A stretch of DNA of 64,000 nt, taken from NCBI GenBank assembly GCA_036489775.1, contig DASXFC010000034.1, forward strand, positions 44,305 through 108,304, read 5' to 3'. The first letter of the stretch is position 1. Each line of letters opens with the position of its first letter. Origin of the DNA: Bog-473 sp036489775. GTDB taxonomy: Bacteria > Actinomycetota > Acidimicrobiia > Acidimicrobiales > RAAP-2. A model generated the notes under the pieces. The model did not search any database. It saw nothing but the letters and a program-made list of their open reading frames with translations, and was not told the DNA's origin. Positions 41,372 through 50,630 of this stretch are shown here, in pieces. The position numbers and the translations under genes are program-made.

Positions 41372-42285
41372 GCCGGTCGCTCGGCGTGCTGGTCATGGCG
41401 CACGGGACACCGGCCAGCAGTGCGGAGATCGCGCCCTTCTACACGCGGATCCGGCACGGGCGGCCCCCGACCGAGGAACAGCTGGCCGACCTGACTCGTC
41501 GCTATGACGCCATCGGCGGGCTGTCCCCCCTCAACGAACGCACCGCGGCCCAAGTGGACGGCATCCGCCATGCCCTCGAGGCTCGTGCACCGGGCGCCTT
41601 CGTGGTGGCGTACGGGGCCAAGCACGCCGACCCCCCCATCGAGCAGGCGGCGGCGGAACTGGTGGCGGGCGGGATCCGCGGCGTGGTCGGCCTGGTGCTC
41701 ACCCCGCACGGTTCGAGCATGGGGTCGGGCGAGTACCTCGAGCGGGCCCGCCGCGCCGTCGAGGAGTCGGTGCCCTTCGTCGAGGTGCCTCCCTGGTACC
41801 GCCAACCCGCCTTGGTTGCCCTGCTGGCTCGGCGCGTGCGCGACGCCGTGGACCAAGTGGAGGGTCGGCCCGTCCGGGTCGTCTTCACCGCCCATTCCCT
41901 GCCGGCGCGCGTGGTCGAGCAGGGCGACACCTACCCGGCCCAGCTCGAGGAGTCGGCCCGCCTGGTGGCGGAGGCGGCCGGGGTGCCCGACTGGTCGGTG
42001 GCCTGGCAGAGCGCGGGACGGACCCCCGAACCGTGGCTCGGACCGGACGTCAACGAGGTCATCGCCACGCTGGGTGAGGACGACGCGGTCGGCGCGGTGG
42101 TGGTCTGCCCCATCGGGTTCGTCTCCGATCATCTCGAGGTGCTCTACGACCTCGATGTCGAGGCCCAGGCCGGCGCGGCCCGGGCCGGCCTCGGCTTCGC
42201 CCGTACCACCTCGCTCAACGACGATGCCGCTTTCCTGGCCGTCCTGGCCGATGCCGTCATCGCGGCGGCGGCCCGAGTTCCGTGA
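41368..42285 (+). CDS. hemH: Ferrochelatase (coproporphyrin type likely)
   Basis: This 305-residue protein has ferrochelatase landmarks MAHGTPASSAEI at the N-terminus, the metal-binding His in FTAHSLPARVVEQGDTY, and FVSDHLEVLYDLD with the second catalytic Glu. In actinobacteria this enzyme inserts iron into coproporphyrin III (then called CpfC), and heme is made from coproheme by ChdC. No chdC/hemQ gene is in the window. It is coupled on both sides by GTGA overlaps. Confidence 0.95.
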   Translation: MSRSLGVLVMAHGTPASSAEIAPFYTRIRHGRPPTEEQLADLTRRYDAIGGLSPLNERTAAQVDGIRHALEARAPGAFVVAYGAKHADPPIEQAAAELVAGGIRGVVGLVLTPHGSSMGSGEYLERARRAVEESVPFVEVPPWYRQPALVALLARRVRDAVDQVEGRPVRVVFTAHSLPARVVEQGDTYPAQLEESARLVAEAAGVPDWSVAWQSAGRTPEPWLGPDVNEVIATLGEDDAVGAVVVCPIGFVSDHLEVLYDLDVEAQAGAARAGLGFARTTSLNDDAAFLAVLADAVIAAAARVP

Positions 42286-43706
42286 ACCGCCACGTCGTCG
42301 TCATAGGCGGCGGCATCAGCGGCCTGGCCGCGGCGTGGGAGCTGACCGGTGGCGCCGCCGGACCCGATGCCTCGAACCCGGAAGTGACGGTGCTCGAGGC
42401 ATCGGATCGTCTCGGTGGGTCGTTGCGCAGCGGCTCCGTCGGCGACCGCGTCGTCGACCTCGGTCCGGACGGGTTCCTGGGTCGGCGACCTGAAGCAGCC
42501 GAGTTGTGCCGCGAGATCGGCCTGGGCGACGCGCTGGTGCCCGTCGGCGCCCGGGGCGCCGGCGTCTGGGCCCGCGGTCGGGTCCGTCCCTTGCCCGATG
42601 GTCTGACCCTCGGTGTCCCGGTACGGGCCTGGCCCACGGTGCGCTCGGGCATCGTGGGCTGGCGGGGGACGCTCGCTCTCGGGCGCGATGTGCTGTTGCC
42701 GCGGCCCGACCGGCGCGGACCGATCGGAGATCGGGCCATCGGCCCGATGCTGTCGCGCAAGCTGGGGCAACGGGTGGTCGACCTGCTGGCCGATCCCATG
42801 ATCGGCGGCATCCATGCCGGTTCGGTCGATGACATGTCGGCTGCCGCCATCTACCCGGCCTTGCTGGCGGCGGCCCAACGGCGGGGCAGCCTGATGAAGG
42901 CCTTGCGGTCAGAAACGACGCCGGTGCCGGCGGACAATCCACCGCCCCTCTTCTGGGCGTTGGACGGCGGCCTGCAGCACATGGCCGACCGCCTGGGCTC
43001 TGCCCTGGCCGAGCGCGGCGTGACCATCCGTCCCTCCAGCGTGGTGCACAGCTTGGAGCGCTCCGGCCCCGACTGGTCGGTGAGCCTCGACGACGAGCAA
43101 GGTCATCACCACCTCGAGGCCACCGGCGTGGTGCTGGCCGTCCCCGCACCGCAGGCCGCCGAGCTCGTCCGTCCACACGACCAGGAGATGGGCGGCCTGT
43201 TGGCCGCCATCGACTACGCGTCCGTCCTCCTCGTCACCCTTCGCCTGCCACCGGACGCGCTCGGGCCGCGACGGGGCACCGGATTTCTGGTGCCCCGTCG
43301 GGTGCGACGGCCGGGCACCGACGAGGGCTGGATGGTGACGGCCTGCACCTACCTGACCGACAAGTGGCCGCACCTGTCCCGCCAGGGTGACGTCGTCATC
43401 CGGGCTTCGATAGGTCGCTACGGCGACAACCGCGCCGAGGGATGGAGCGATCACGACGTGGTGATCGGGGTCCTCGACGAACTGGAAGCACTGATCGGAT
43501 TGACCGGCGCCCCGCTGAGCACGCAGGTGACGCGCTTCCCCCAGGCCTTCCCCCAGTATCGGGTCCACCACCTCATGCGGACGGCCGGGATCGAGGCGGC
43601 GGCGGCCCGTCTCGGTGGGCTGGCCGTGGCCGGTTCGGCCTATCGGGGGGTGGGGATTCCGGCCTGCATCGCCAGCGGCCGCGCCGCCGCCCGCCTGGTC
43701 CGGTGA
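42282..43706 (+). CDS. hemY: Coproporphyrinogen III / protoporphyrinogen oxidase
   Basis: This 474-residue flavoprotein has the FAD dinucleotide motif VVVIGGGISGLAAAWEL (about 5-21), VLEASDRLGGSLRS and the C-terminal GLAVAGSAYRGVGIPACI segment. It belongs to the HemY (CgoX in coproporphyrin-dependent organisms) family and oxidises the porphyrinogen by six electrons. Its order after hemE and hemH is typical of actinobacteria. It overlaps the lnt-like gene by four bases. Confidence 0.95.
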   Translation: MNRHVVVIGGGISGLAAAWELTGGAAGPDASNPEVTVLEASDRLGGSLRSGSVGDRVVDLGPDGFLGRRPEAAELCREIGLGDALVPVGARGAGVWARGRVRPLPDGLTLGVPVRAWPTVRSGIVGWRGTLALGRDVLLPRPDRRGPIGDRAIGPMLSRKLGQRVVDLLADPMIGGIHAGSVDDMSAAAIYPALLAAAQRRGSLMKALRSETTPVPADNPPPLFWALDGGLQHMADRLGSALAERGVTIRPSSVVHSLERSGPDWSVSLDDEQGHHHLEATGVVLAVPAPQAAELVRPHDQEMGGLLAAIDYASVLLVTLRLPPDALGPRRGTGFLVPRRVRRPGTDEGWMVTACTYLTDKWPHLSRQGDVVIRASIGRYGDNRAEGWSDHDVVIGVLDELEALIGLTGAPLSTQVTRFPQAFPQYRVHHLMRTAGIEAAAARLGGLAVAGSAYRGVGIPACIASGRAAARLVR

Positions 43707-45184
43707 GCCGACCGCCGCGGCGCGGCGGTGTGGCGTCCGGCGCCGCCGTCGCAGGACTCCTCCTGGCCTTCTCACTGCCCCCGTGGGGCTGGTGGCCCTT
43801 GGGCCTGGCCGGCGCCGCCCTCCTCTACTGGCGCCTGGCCGGGCTGCGGGCCCGCACACGCCTCTGGGCCGGATGGTGGGCCGGACTGGGGTGCTACGGA
43901 CCGGGGCTGATGTGGGCCCGCACGTTCAACTGGTACGGGGCGGTGGCGCTGATCCTGCTCGAGGCCCTGGCTATCGGCCTGGCCGCCGTGCTCACCCCCC
44001 GCTCTCGCGGCCGGGCCCCGGCCTTCGTGGCCGCCAACACCCTGACCGAGGCCATCCGGATGACCTGGCCCTTCGGCGGGCTGCCGCTGGGCGGGGTATT
44101 CCTGGGTCAGACCAACGGCCCCCTGCTCGAGCTGGCCCGGCTGGGCGGGCCGCTCCTCATGACCGCCGGGGTGTGGGCCGGCGGTGTCGTCGTGGCCACG
44201 CTGGTCGCCGCGGCGCGGGGCCGGGCCGGTCTGGGCGGGCACGCCGCCCGGGGGGCCTTCACCATCTTCATCGGGCTGGTCGCCCTGGTGGTGGCCGGGG
44301 CATGGGCCCCCGACGGTGGGCCGGCGGTGGGGACGGTGTCGGTGGCGGTGGTCCAAGGTGGCGGAGTCCGCGGTCTGAGCAAGGAACAGGTGTCGCCCAC
44401 CACCGTCTTCGATGCGCAGGTGGCCGCCAGCGCCACCCTCTTCGCTCACCGACCCAGGCCCAAGCTGGTGCTCTGGCCCGAGGACGTCATCTCGCTGTCG
44501 ACCCCGCTGCGGGGATCACCCCAGGCCGCCGCCATGGCCGCGCTGGCCCGGGACCTGCACACGACGGTGGTGGCCGGGGTGACCGAACCGGCCTCGCCCA
44601 CCACCTTCCGCAACGAGATCGTGGCCTGGAGCCCGGCCGGGAAGATCGTCGGCACCTTCGAGAAGGTACACCGGGTGCCCTTCGGGGAATACGTGCCCTA
44701 CCGCTCTCTCATCTCGCACCTGGCCAATCTCTCCGCAGTGCCCACGGACGCGGTACCGGGACACGGCAGCGGCCTGCTCCGCACGCCGGTCGGGCCGCTG
44801 GGGACGCTGGTGTCATTCGAGGTGTTCTACGCCGGGCGCAGCCGCACCTCGGTGCGGGCCGGCGCCGAGATGCTCATCGTGCCCACCAACACTTCGTCGT
44901 ACGGCACCTCCCAGGTCCCGACTCAAGAGGTGGCAGCCGATGTCGTCCAGGCCACCGAAACCGGGCGGAACCTGGTCCAGGCCGCGCCGACGGGTTACAG
45001 CAGCGTGGTGACCCAACGAGGGCAGGTTCTGCAGCGGTCGGTCTTGGGCCGGCGCCAGGTGCTGCTGGCCCAGATCCCGCTGCGCCGCGGCTTCACTCCC
45101 TATGACCACCTGGGCGATCTGCCCGTCCTCCTCCTGGCCCTGGGCGCGCTGGCCCTGGGCTGGGGGCGCGCCCTTCAGTCGTAG
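43703..45184 (+). CDS. lnt: Apolipoprotein N-acyltransferase-like protein, Ser at catalytic Cys site
   Basis: This 493-residue protein has about six N-terminal helices and then a nitrilase-fold domain. It has the Glu in LWPEDV (about 258-263), Lys in FEKVHRVPFGEYVP, but SFEVFY where the third catalytic residue, a Cys (CYE in known Lnt), is expected; here it is Ser. Lnt adds the third acyl chain to lipoproteins in the membrane. With Cys missing, activity may be lost or different. GTG 43703 overlaps the hemY stop (GTGA). The 3' end overlaps the convergent HAD gene by ten bases. Confidence 0.85.
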   Translation: MSRPPRRGGVASGAAVAGLLLAFSLPPWGWWPLGLAGAALLYWRLAGLRARTRLWAGWWAGLGCYGPGLMWARTFNWYGAVALILLEALAIGLAAVLTPRSRGRAPAFVAANTLTEAIRMTWPFGGLPLGGVFLGQTNGPLLELARLGGPLLMTAGVWAGGVVVATLVAAARGRAGLGGHAARGAFTIFIGLVALVVAGAWAPDGGPAVGTVSVAVVQGGGVRGLSKEQVSPTTVFDAQVAASATLFAHRPRPKLVLWPEDVISLSTPLRGSPQAAAMAALARDLHTTVVAGVTEPASPTTFRNEIVAWSPAGKIVGTFEKVHRVPFGEYVPYRSLISHLANLSAVPTDAVPGHGSGLLRTPVGPLGTLVSFEVFYAGRSRTSVRAGAEMLIVPTNTSSYGTSQVPTQEVAADVVQATETGRNLVQAAPTGYSSVVTQRGQVLQRSVLGRRQVLLAQIPLRRGFTPYDHLGDLPVLLLALGALALGWGRALQS

Positions 45185-45675
45185 TAGCCCGAATGGATGT
45201 AGACGCAGGGGATACCGGCCTGCACGTACATGGCGTGGTTGGACGGGTCGTCCTCGAAGGCCAGCCGGAGATCGAAGCCGGCCTGGCGCAGCTCGCTGAC
45301 CACCCGCTGTTTGAAATCGGTCACCCCCGAATAATCGCGGTGCTCGCGCATGACCAGGAGGTCCCAGCGCAGGTCGTAACGGCGCAACCAGGCCAGGGTC
45401 TGGGCCTGTACCCGCAGCGGCCGCCCGGTCAGCAACACCACGGCCAGCGAGGGATCCAGCAGTTCGAGCAGGCGGGCGATCTCCTCAATGACGGGGTCGT
45501 CGGTGCAGGCCTCGAAGAAGGCCTTCCAGTCGCGGCGATCCTCTTCGAGGAAATGCTGCCGGCCTGCGGCATCGGAGAGCACGCCATCGATGTCGAAGAC
45601 GACGGCCCGTCCACCGGCCTGGGGGGCCGCGTCGGGGTGGTGCCAGGCCCAGGCCGAAGCGAGGCCGTCAGGCAC
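45175..45675 (-). CDS. HAD-superfamily hydrolase
   Basis: This 166-residue protein has the HAD motif I VVFDIDGVLSDAAGR with nucleophile Asp (about 27), motif II in VVLLTGRPLR and the acidic motif AFEDDPSNHAMY near the C-terminus. It looks like a small polynucleotide-phosphatase-like or acid-phosphatase-like HAD; the substrate is unknown. Start GTG 45675 lacks an obvious ribosome site. The orphan TnpB gene stops 65 bases upstream on the same strand. Confidence 0.82.
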   Translation of the reverse strand: MPDGLASAWAWHHPDAAPQAGGRAVVFDIDGVLSDAAGRQHFLEEDRRDWKAFFEACTDDPVIEEIARLLELLDPSLAVVLLTGRPLRVQAQTLAWLRRYDLRWDLLVMREHRDYSGVTDFKQRVVSELRQAGFDLRLAFEDDPSNHAMYVQAGIPCVYIHSGYYD

Positions 45676-45739
45676 GAGAAGGGCTGGTTTCGGGCACGGT
45701 TTCTGAGCCTAAGGGTCTGCCGCAGGTTAGATAACGCGG

Positions 45740-47152
45740 TTACGCCACTGCTGCGTGAGGAGCCGACCCGGCCCCCAACTGCACATCGCCAGCATCAGCG
45801 AGCTGGTCGACGCCTGGTGTTGCCTTGCGCCTCTGGTACTTGGGCACCGGCCGAGTGAGCAACGGGTTGCCGGCTGCGTGCCATCGCGCCTCGGCGGCCT
45901 GGCCCCGAGCGGTGAGTATCTGGGCCGCGTTGACATCAGCGTGCTCGGCGTGAGCGCACCTTGTGCAGGCGAACTTGGTCCGGTGCCGGTTGGCTTTGTC
46001 CGTGTGCCCACAGGAGGCGCACTCACGTGAGGAGTTCTTCGGGTCCACCTTCCATACTCTGCGTCCAGCTTCTTCCGCTTTGACACAGATCCAGTAGGCG
46101 AGCCGTCCGAGTGCGGCGTCTTGGAGGCTGCGGTTGAGACCCTGTTTCTGGGCCACTCTTGTCCCGGGGGACGCCAGTGTCCCTTTGGCTGATTTGGTCA
46201 TGTTGGTGAGATTGAGATCTTCGAGCGAGATCACCCCGTAGGCGGCGACGATCTCGATGGCGCGGTGGCGGGCCCAGTTCTCCGATTGGTGATGCGCCTT
46301 GCGATACGCCTTGGCGATCGTTTTGTTAGCCCGTCGCCACTCCGGGGAGAACTGGGCATGGAGTTCACGCTCTTGGCTGAGCGCGCTGATCTGCTGGCGG
46401 GCTTGGTGCAGGAACGAAGGGCACGTGAGCAGCGTGCCATCGGGCATGGCGGCGGTGACCCAGACGCCGCGGTCCACCCCTCCCACCTGCGTTGAGGGCG
46501 CTAGGGGTTTGGCGCGGACGCCTCGGAACCCGATGGTGGCCCGCCAGGCGCCCGAAGGTGTGCGCGAGATGGTCAAGGTGCGGGGCTCGCCGCCGCGACC
46601 CAGCAGGCGCTCGAGTTGGCGGCCCGCCCCCTTCGACAGTGCGATCTCTCCTACTCCTTGGACATAGAGGGCCGGCCGTTGGCCTTTGGCGCTCGCATGG
46701 CCCAGACCACGAAGCGACCAGCTGGTTGGCTCGTCGTAAAAGACGGTGCGGAATCGGCGAGCGGACTTAAAGCGCGGGTACCCCGGGGTCTGGCCCTCCC
46801 CAACCCGGCGAAAGAACCCGGCGAAGGACTCATCGACTCGGGTGATGGCCCCACGAGCAGGTTGGATCCCAAAACGAGCCACCTCGCCGCATTCCGCCCG
46901 CAACGACGGCACTTCGTTGAACTGGTCGAAGCGGCTGACCGCTACCTTCGATATCCGCCAGGCGTCGCGGCGGTGCTCGAGGGCGCCGTTATAGACCGCA
47001 CGTGACCACCCCACCAGGGCATCGAGAGCCCTCGCCTTCACCCGGCCCGGGGAGAGGGAGATCTCGGCCTTTCGCACCAGGGTCTCATCGGTGCCGTCGA
47101 CCACCAGCTTGGACGAGCCCACTTTGAGCGCCAGACGGTCAGAAGCGATCAC
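45740..47152 (-). mobile_element. tnpB: Orphan TnpB (IS200/IS605-type RNA-guided nuclease)
   Basis: This roughly 470-residue protein is complete. RuvC acidic residues are present as VGGVDRGV (Asp about 227), ISLEDLNL (Glu about 311) and HADVNAA (Asp about 406). The zinc ribbon CASC-CTRC (about 378-399) lies between the last two. TnpB is a nuclease guided by an omega-RNA transcribed at the element's end, and it promotes retention of the element. The start is uncertain (GTG 47152 chosen; other GTGs up to about 30 codons later). There is no tnpA nearby. The 64 bases to the HAD start hold the probable right end, and 47153-47314 the left side; I cannot define the ends. Confidence 0.9.
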
Positions 47153-47314
47153 CCCCCGAGTGTGCAGGATGGCTGTGACGGAACACTCCCTGGGTGCTGG
47201 GTGTGGGCGGAGTTCACGCAAACGCAACTGGCGGTGGGCTCTAACGGTTGCCTCGGCGAGCTGTGGCTGCGGGACCGCGCGTGAGCCCAGACGCGCTGAG
47301 GAGAAGGTGAGAGC
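47153..47314. other. Noncoding stretch between tnpB and the lysyltransferase-like gene
   Basis: These 162 bases separate two divergent genes and should hold both promoters plus the left side of the TnpB element. A good ribosome site (GAGGAGAAGG) stands just before the ATG at 47315. I see no terminal repeat with confidence. Confidence 0.5.
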
Positions 47315-50300
47315 ATGGATGCCGCGATGGCGCTGGACCTGACTGCCGAGACAGACCTCGAACTCGATGTCGTCAGCCCACGGCCCGCCGCCATCACCCC
47401 GGACCGGGTGGTCGAGGTGGCCTTGGGCCGGCGGGTCGAGGTATTGGGCGACCTCCTGCTGCCCGAGTCGCCGTCCCCCACCTCGTCGGCCACTAGCCGG
47501 GATGTGGCCCGGCGGCTGATCGGGTGGCAGGGCCCGGGCATCGTCGTCATCTGCGGTCAGCTGGTGGCCGACGGGGCCGACGGGGCCGACGGGGCCAAGG
47601 CGCTGCGGGCCCACGGCGAGCTGTGCCGTGCCCTGGAGGGGTTCGCCCAGCGGCCCGACTCGCAGGTCTACGTGATCACCCCGCCGGCCGGGGTGGCCAG
47701 CTCGCTGAACGGGGCCCTCCTGGGTCTCGGCCTTCTGGTCGAGACGGGCGTCGACCTGCACTGCGCCACCGGCGCTGGCCTCCGCACCGTGCTGGTCCGC
47801 ACGGGTGCCCGGCGCGCCGAGGCCCAATCGCCACTCGAGGGCGGTCCGACCGAGGAGCGGCCGTGGCTGATCGGACTCGACCGGCTCGACGATCCGCGTC
47901 GAGCCCAGCGTTTCGTGACGTCGCGCGTCTTCTATCGCCGGCTCCGCCGCTACGTCTGGGGCCCACCCCTCCTGCTGGCCTTGGTGGCGCTGCTCCTCCG
48001 CATCGAGTTCGTCATCGACGGACTGGGCCGGTTGTTCCGATCCCCCCGACAGCAGCGCGCGCTGCAGCAGGCCTACGACGCGTCCTGGTTCTCGCGGTTG
48101 ATGGTGACGTTGCTCATCGTGGCCATCCTGGCCGGGCTGGTGGCGCTCATCGTGTCGGTCACCTCCCGCGGCATCTGGCGGGCGTTAGGTGGCGACCGCC
48201 TGCCCTCGCCCTGGGCCGGTGGAAGCGGTCGGCGCGAGGATGCCGTCCCCATCGCACACTCCCTCCTCGATGTGGAGGGCCAGCACGTGCTCGACGTCAC
48301 CCGGCGGGCCACCGAGGACGGGGCCACCGGCCTGATCGTCGGCGGCTCGCTGGTGCCCGAGTTGACCCACCTCGACTCGGGCTTCTTCGCCTGTCCCGGG
48401 GGCACCGGCGAGGTGGTGCGCGAGCACCGCGGCCGTTTCGGCTTCCCGCCGACCTTTCTGCACCATCGTCAAGAATCCATCCTCGAGATCGAGACCGGTG
48501 CCGACCTGCACCTCCGGCTGCTCTACGCCGATGTCGACCTGCCCATGGCCACGCTGGCCGAGCGCGTGCTGACCCAGGGCGGCGTGGTGAAGGGACGGAC
48601 CAAGGCCGGCGACGTCCACCCCGAGCTGGTGGCCGGGTGGCCCAGCGGTGCCTCGTGGCCGCGGGCCCCAGAAGTGGCGGCCGACCACATCCGGGTGCGG
48701 CGGATGCGCCGGCTGGCCGCCATCTCGCTGTTCATCGCTGGCGTCATCGATCTCTTCTCGGCCGTGACCTCGCCCCTGCGCACCCACCTCCACCTCATCG
48801 CCCAGTACCTGCCGGTGGCCGTGACCCAGGCGGCCGGCGCCCTGGTGGCCATCGCCGGCATCGGGCTCATCATGTTGTCGCGCGGCGTGCTGCGCGGTCA
48901 GCGCCGCTCCTGGCTGGTCGCGGTGGGTCTGCTCACCTTCTCGCTGGTGCTGCACGTGGTGCACGCCGCCGACTTCGCCAACCTGTTGGTCTGCCTGGCC
49001 GTCCTCGTCTTCCTCATCGTCCAACGCGACCGCTTCCGGGCCCAGACGGAGCGAACCACCATCGTCAGTGCTTTCTTGATCCTGGCCATCGGCGGGGTGG
49101 CGGGCACGCTCGGTGGCCTGGTCGGTGTCGAGGTGGCCGGCCGCGTGCACCATCACCACCTTCCCGGCTGGCCCCACGTGCTGTTGGGCTCGGCCGAACG
49201 ACTGGTCGGGGTGCAGTCGGTCGCCTTCCCGAGCCACATCAACCGCTACGCCTCGACCAGCCTGCTGGCTATCGGCATCACCCTGATCGTCGTCGCGCTG
49301 TACTTCCTCACCCGACCGGTGGTGGATCGGCGGCTGTCATCGGGCCGAGCCTCGGTCGGCCGGCGAGCCGCTGAACTGCGGGCCCGTGACATCGTGCGCC
49401 GCCACGGCACCGGCACCTTGGACTACTTCGCCCTGCGCGACGACAAGCAGTGGTTCTTCCACCGCGACTCGCTGGTGGCCTACGCCGTGTTCGGCGGAGT
49501 CTGCCTGGTCTCCCCTGACCCCATCGGACCCTTCTCCGAGCGGGCCCATGTCTGGGACGCCTTCCGCCGCTACGTGGACCGCAACGCCTGGGGACTGGGC
49601 GTCATGGCCGCCGGCGAGGAATGGCTGCCCACCTATCAGGCTTCGGGCATGCGCTTCCTCTACATCGGGGACGAAGCGGTCGTCGATCCGCGCGTCTTCT
49701 CGCTGGAGGGCGGGAAGATGAAAGGGCTGCGCCAGGCCGTCAACCGCATCGCCCGTTACGGCTACACCGTGCGCTTCTTGGACCCGGCCCACCTGGCGCC
49801 GGAGGAGGCGGCGCGCCTGGTCGGGCTGATGGAGAAGAGCCGGCGCGGCGAGCAGGAACGCGGTTTCTCCATGATGCTGGGCCGCCTCTTCGACCACCGC
49901 GACACCGGGCTCCTGCTCACCTTGGTCGAAGGCCCAGACGGCGAGCCGGCCGCCATGTGCCAGTTCGTCCCCTCACCGGCCATCGGCGGCTATTCGCTCG
50001 ACCTGATGCGGCGGGACCCGGGCGAGCATCCCAACGGGCTCCTCGACTTCGCGTTGTGCTCCACCATCACCCACCTCCAGGAGCTGGGCATGAAGGGCCT
50101 CAGCCTGAACTTCGCCGCCCTGCGATCGATCCTCGACGGCGAATCCGGTGACGGGGTGACCCAGCGGGTCGAACGCTGGGCCCTGCGCCGCCTCTCGGGC
50201 GTGCTCCAGATCGAGACGCTGTGGCGCTTCAACGCCAAGTACGAACCACATTGGCTGCCGCGCTACATCGTCTACGACTCGGCCGAGCAGTTCGTACCGG

Positions 50301-50461
50301 TGACGGTGCAGATCATGCGGGCCGAATCGCTCACCGAAGTCCCCGTGATCGGGCGCCTGCTCACCACCGGCGTGGCCAAGCGCTCCGGTCCGGCGGTCCC
50401 CCAAGAAGTCATCGCCGTCTTGGGGACCGATGACGACCGCGAGGTCACCGCACCGCGGTGA
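47315..50461 (+). CDS. Metallophosphoesterase-like (metal-site lost) / membrane / lysyltransferase-like fusion
   Basis: This 1048-residue three-part protein has a C-terminal DUF2156 domain (about 695-1030, e.g. TLDYFALRDDKQWFF, GYSLDLMRRD, RFNAKYEPHWLPRYIVY) as in MprF/LysX phosphatidylglycerol lysyltransferases. About six helices (467-667) precede it, as in MprF. The first 410 residues follow an actinobacterial metallophosphoesterase layout, but its metal motifs are changed: GDLLL (45-49) for SDLHL, GQ (81-82) for GD, TPPA (122-125) for NHD, GGSL (343-346) for GHTH; two helices (217-282) interrupt it. Likely role: lipid lysinylation with a non-catalytic N-terminal module (inference). Ribosome site GAGAAGG. 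Confidence 0.85.
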   Translation: MDAAMALDLTAETDLELDVVSPRPAAITPDRVVEVALGRRVEVLGDLLLPESPSPTSSATSRDVARRLIGWQGPGIVVICGQLVADGADGADGAKALRAHGELCRALEGFAQRPDSQVYVITPPAGVASSLNGALLGLGLLVETGVDLHCATGAGLRTVLVRTGARRAEAQSPLEGGPTEERPWLIGLDRLDDPRRAQRFVTSRVFYRRLRRYVWGPPLLLALVALLLRIEFVIDGLGRLFRSPRQQRALQQAYDASWFSRLMVTLLIVAILAGLVALIVSVTSRGIWRALGGDRLPSPWAGGSGRREDAVPIAHSLLDVEGQHVLDVTRRATEDGATGLIVGGSLVPELTHLDSGFFACPGGTGEVVREHRGRFGFPPTFLHHRQESILEIETGADLHLRLLYADVDLPMATLAERVLTQGGVVKGRTKAGDVHPELVAGWPSGASWPRAPEVAADHIRVRRMRRLAAISLFIAGVIDLFSAVTSPLRTHLHLIAQYLPVAVTQAAGALVAIAGIGLIMLSRGVLRGQRRSWLVAVGLLTFSLVLHVVHAADFANLLVCLAVLVFLIVQRDRFRAQTERTTIVSAFLILAIGGVAGTLGGLVGVEVAGRVHHHHLPGWPHVLLGSAERLVGVQSVAFPSHINRYASTSLLAIGITLIVVALYFLTRPVVDRRLSSGRASVGRRAAELRARDIVRRHGTGTLDYFALRDDKQWFFHRDSLVAYAVFGGVCLVSPDPIGPFSERAHVWDAFRRYVDRNAWGLGVMAAGEEWLPTYQASGMRFLYIGDEAVVDPRVFSLEGGKMKGLRQAVNRIARYGYTVRFLDPAHLAPEEAARLVGLMEKSRRGEQERGFSMMLGRLFDHRDTGLLLTLVEGPDGEPAAMCQFVPSPAIGGYSLDLMRRDPGEHPNGLLDFALCSTITHLQELGMKGLSLNFAALRSILDGESGDGVTQRVERWALRRLSGVLQIETLWRFNAKYEPHWLPRYIVYDSAEQFVPVTVQIMRAESLTEVPVIGRLLTTGVAKRSGPAVPQEVIAVLGTDDDREVTAPR
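47567..47593. repeat. 9-bp tandem repeat in the fusion gene
   Basis: Three exact copies of GCCGACGGG encode Ala-Asp-Gly units (residues about 85-93). They lie just after the GQ that replaces the metallophosphoesterase GD motif, in what would be an active-site loop. Confidence 0.9.
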
Positions 50462-50610
50462 GCACCACCCCAGCTCGCTGCCCGCGCTGTGGGCACGACG
50501 TCGCGCACGTCATGGGCGGGCCGGCCGGAGAGGGACGCACCTGTCCCGACTGTGACCGATGTTGGGTCGAGCAGCAGCAGCGGGAGCGTCCGCCCCATCA
50601 CGGGGGCTGA
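50458..50610 (+). CDS. 50-residue zinc-ribbon protein
   Basis: This small gene begins with a GTG that overlaps the stop of the fusion gene (GTGA). It encodes a protein with CPRC and CPDC knuckles 17 residues apart (Cys 8/11 and 29/32) plus one further Cys (35), then a polar Gln/Arg/His tail. A single zinc ribbon is likely. The role is unknown; translational coupling suggests work with the lysyltransferase-like protein. Confidence 0.72.
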   Translation: MSTTPARCPRCGHDVAHVMGGPAGEGRTCPDCDRCWVEQQQRERPPHHGG

Positions 50611-50630
50611 CCGACTCCCTCAGCCACCCG

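Noticed and set aside
45676..47314. Complete insertion sequence with tnpA and defined ends
   Set aside because: No tnpA-like frame is found and I could not see convincing terminal hairpins or a target-site motif; only TnpB is supported.
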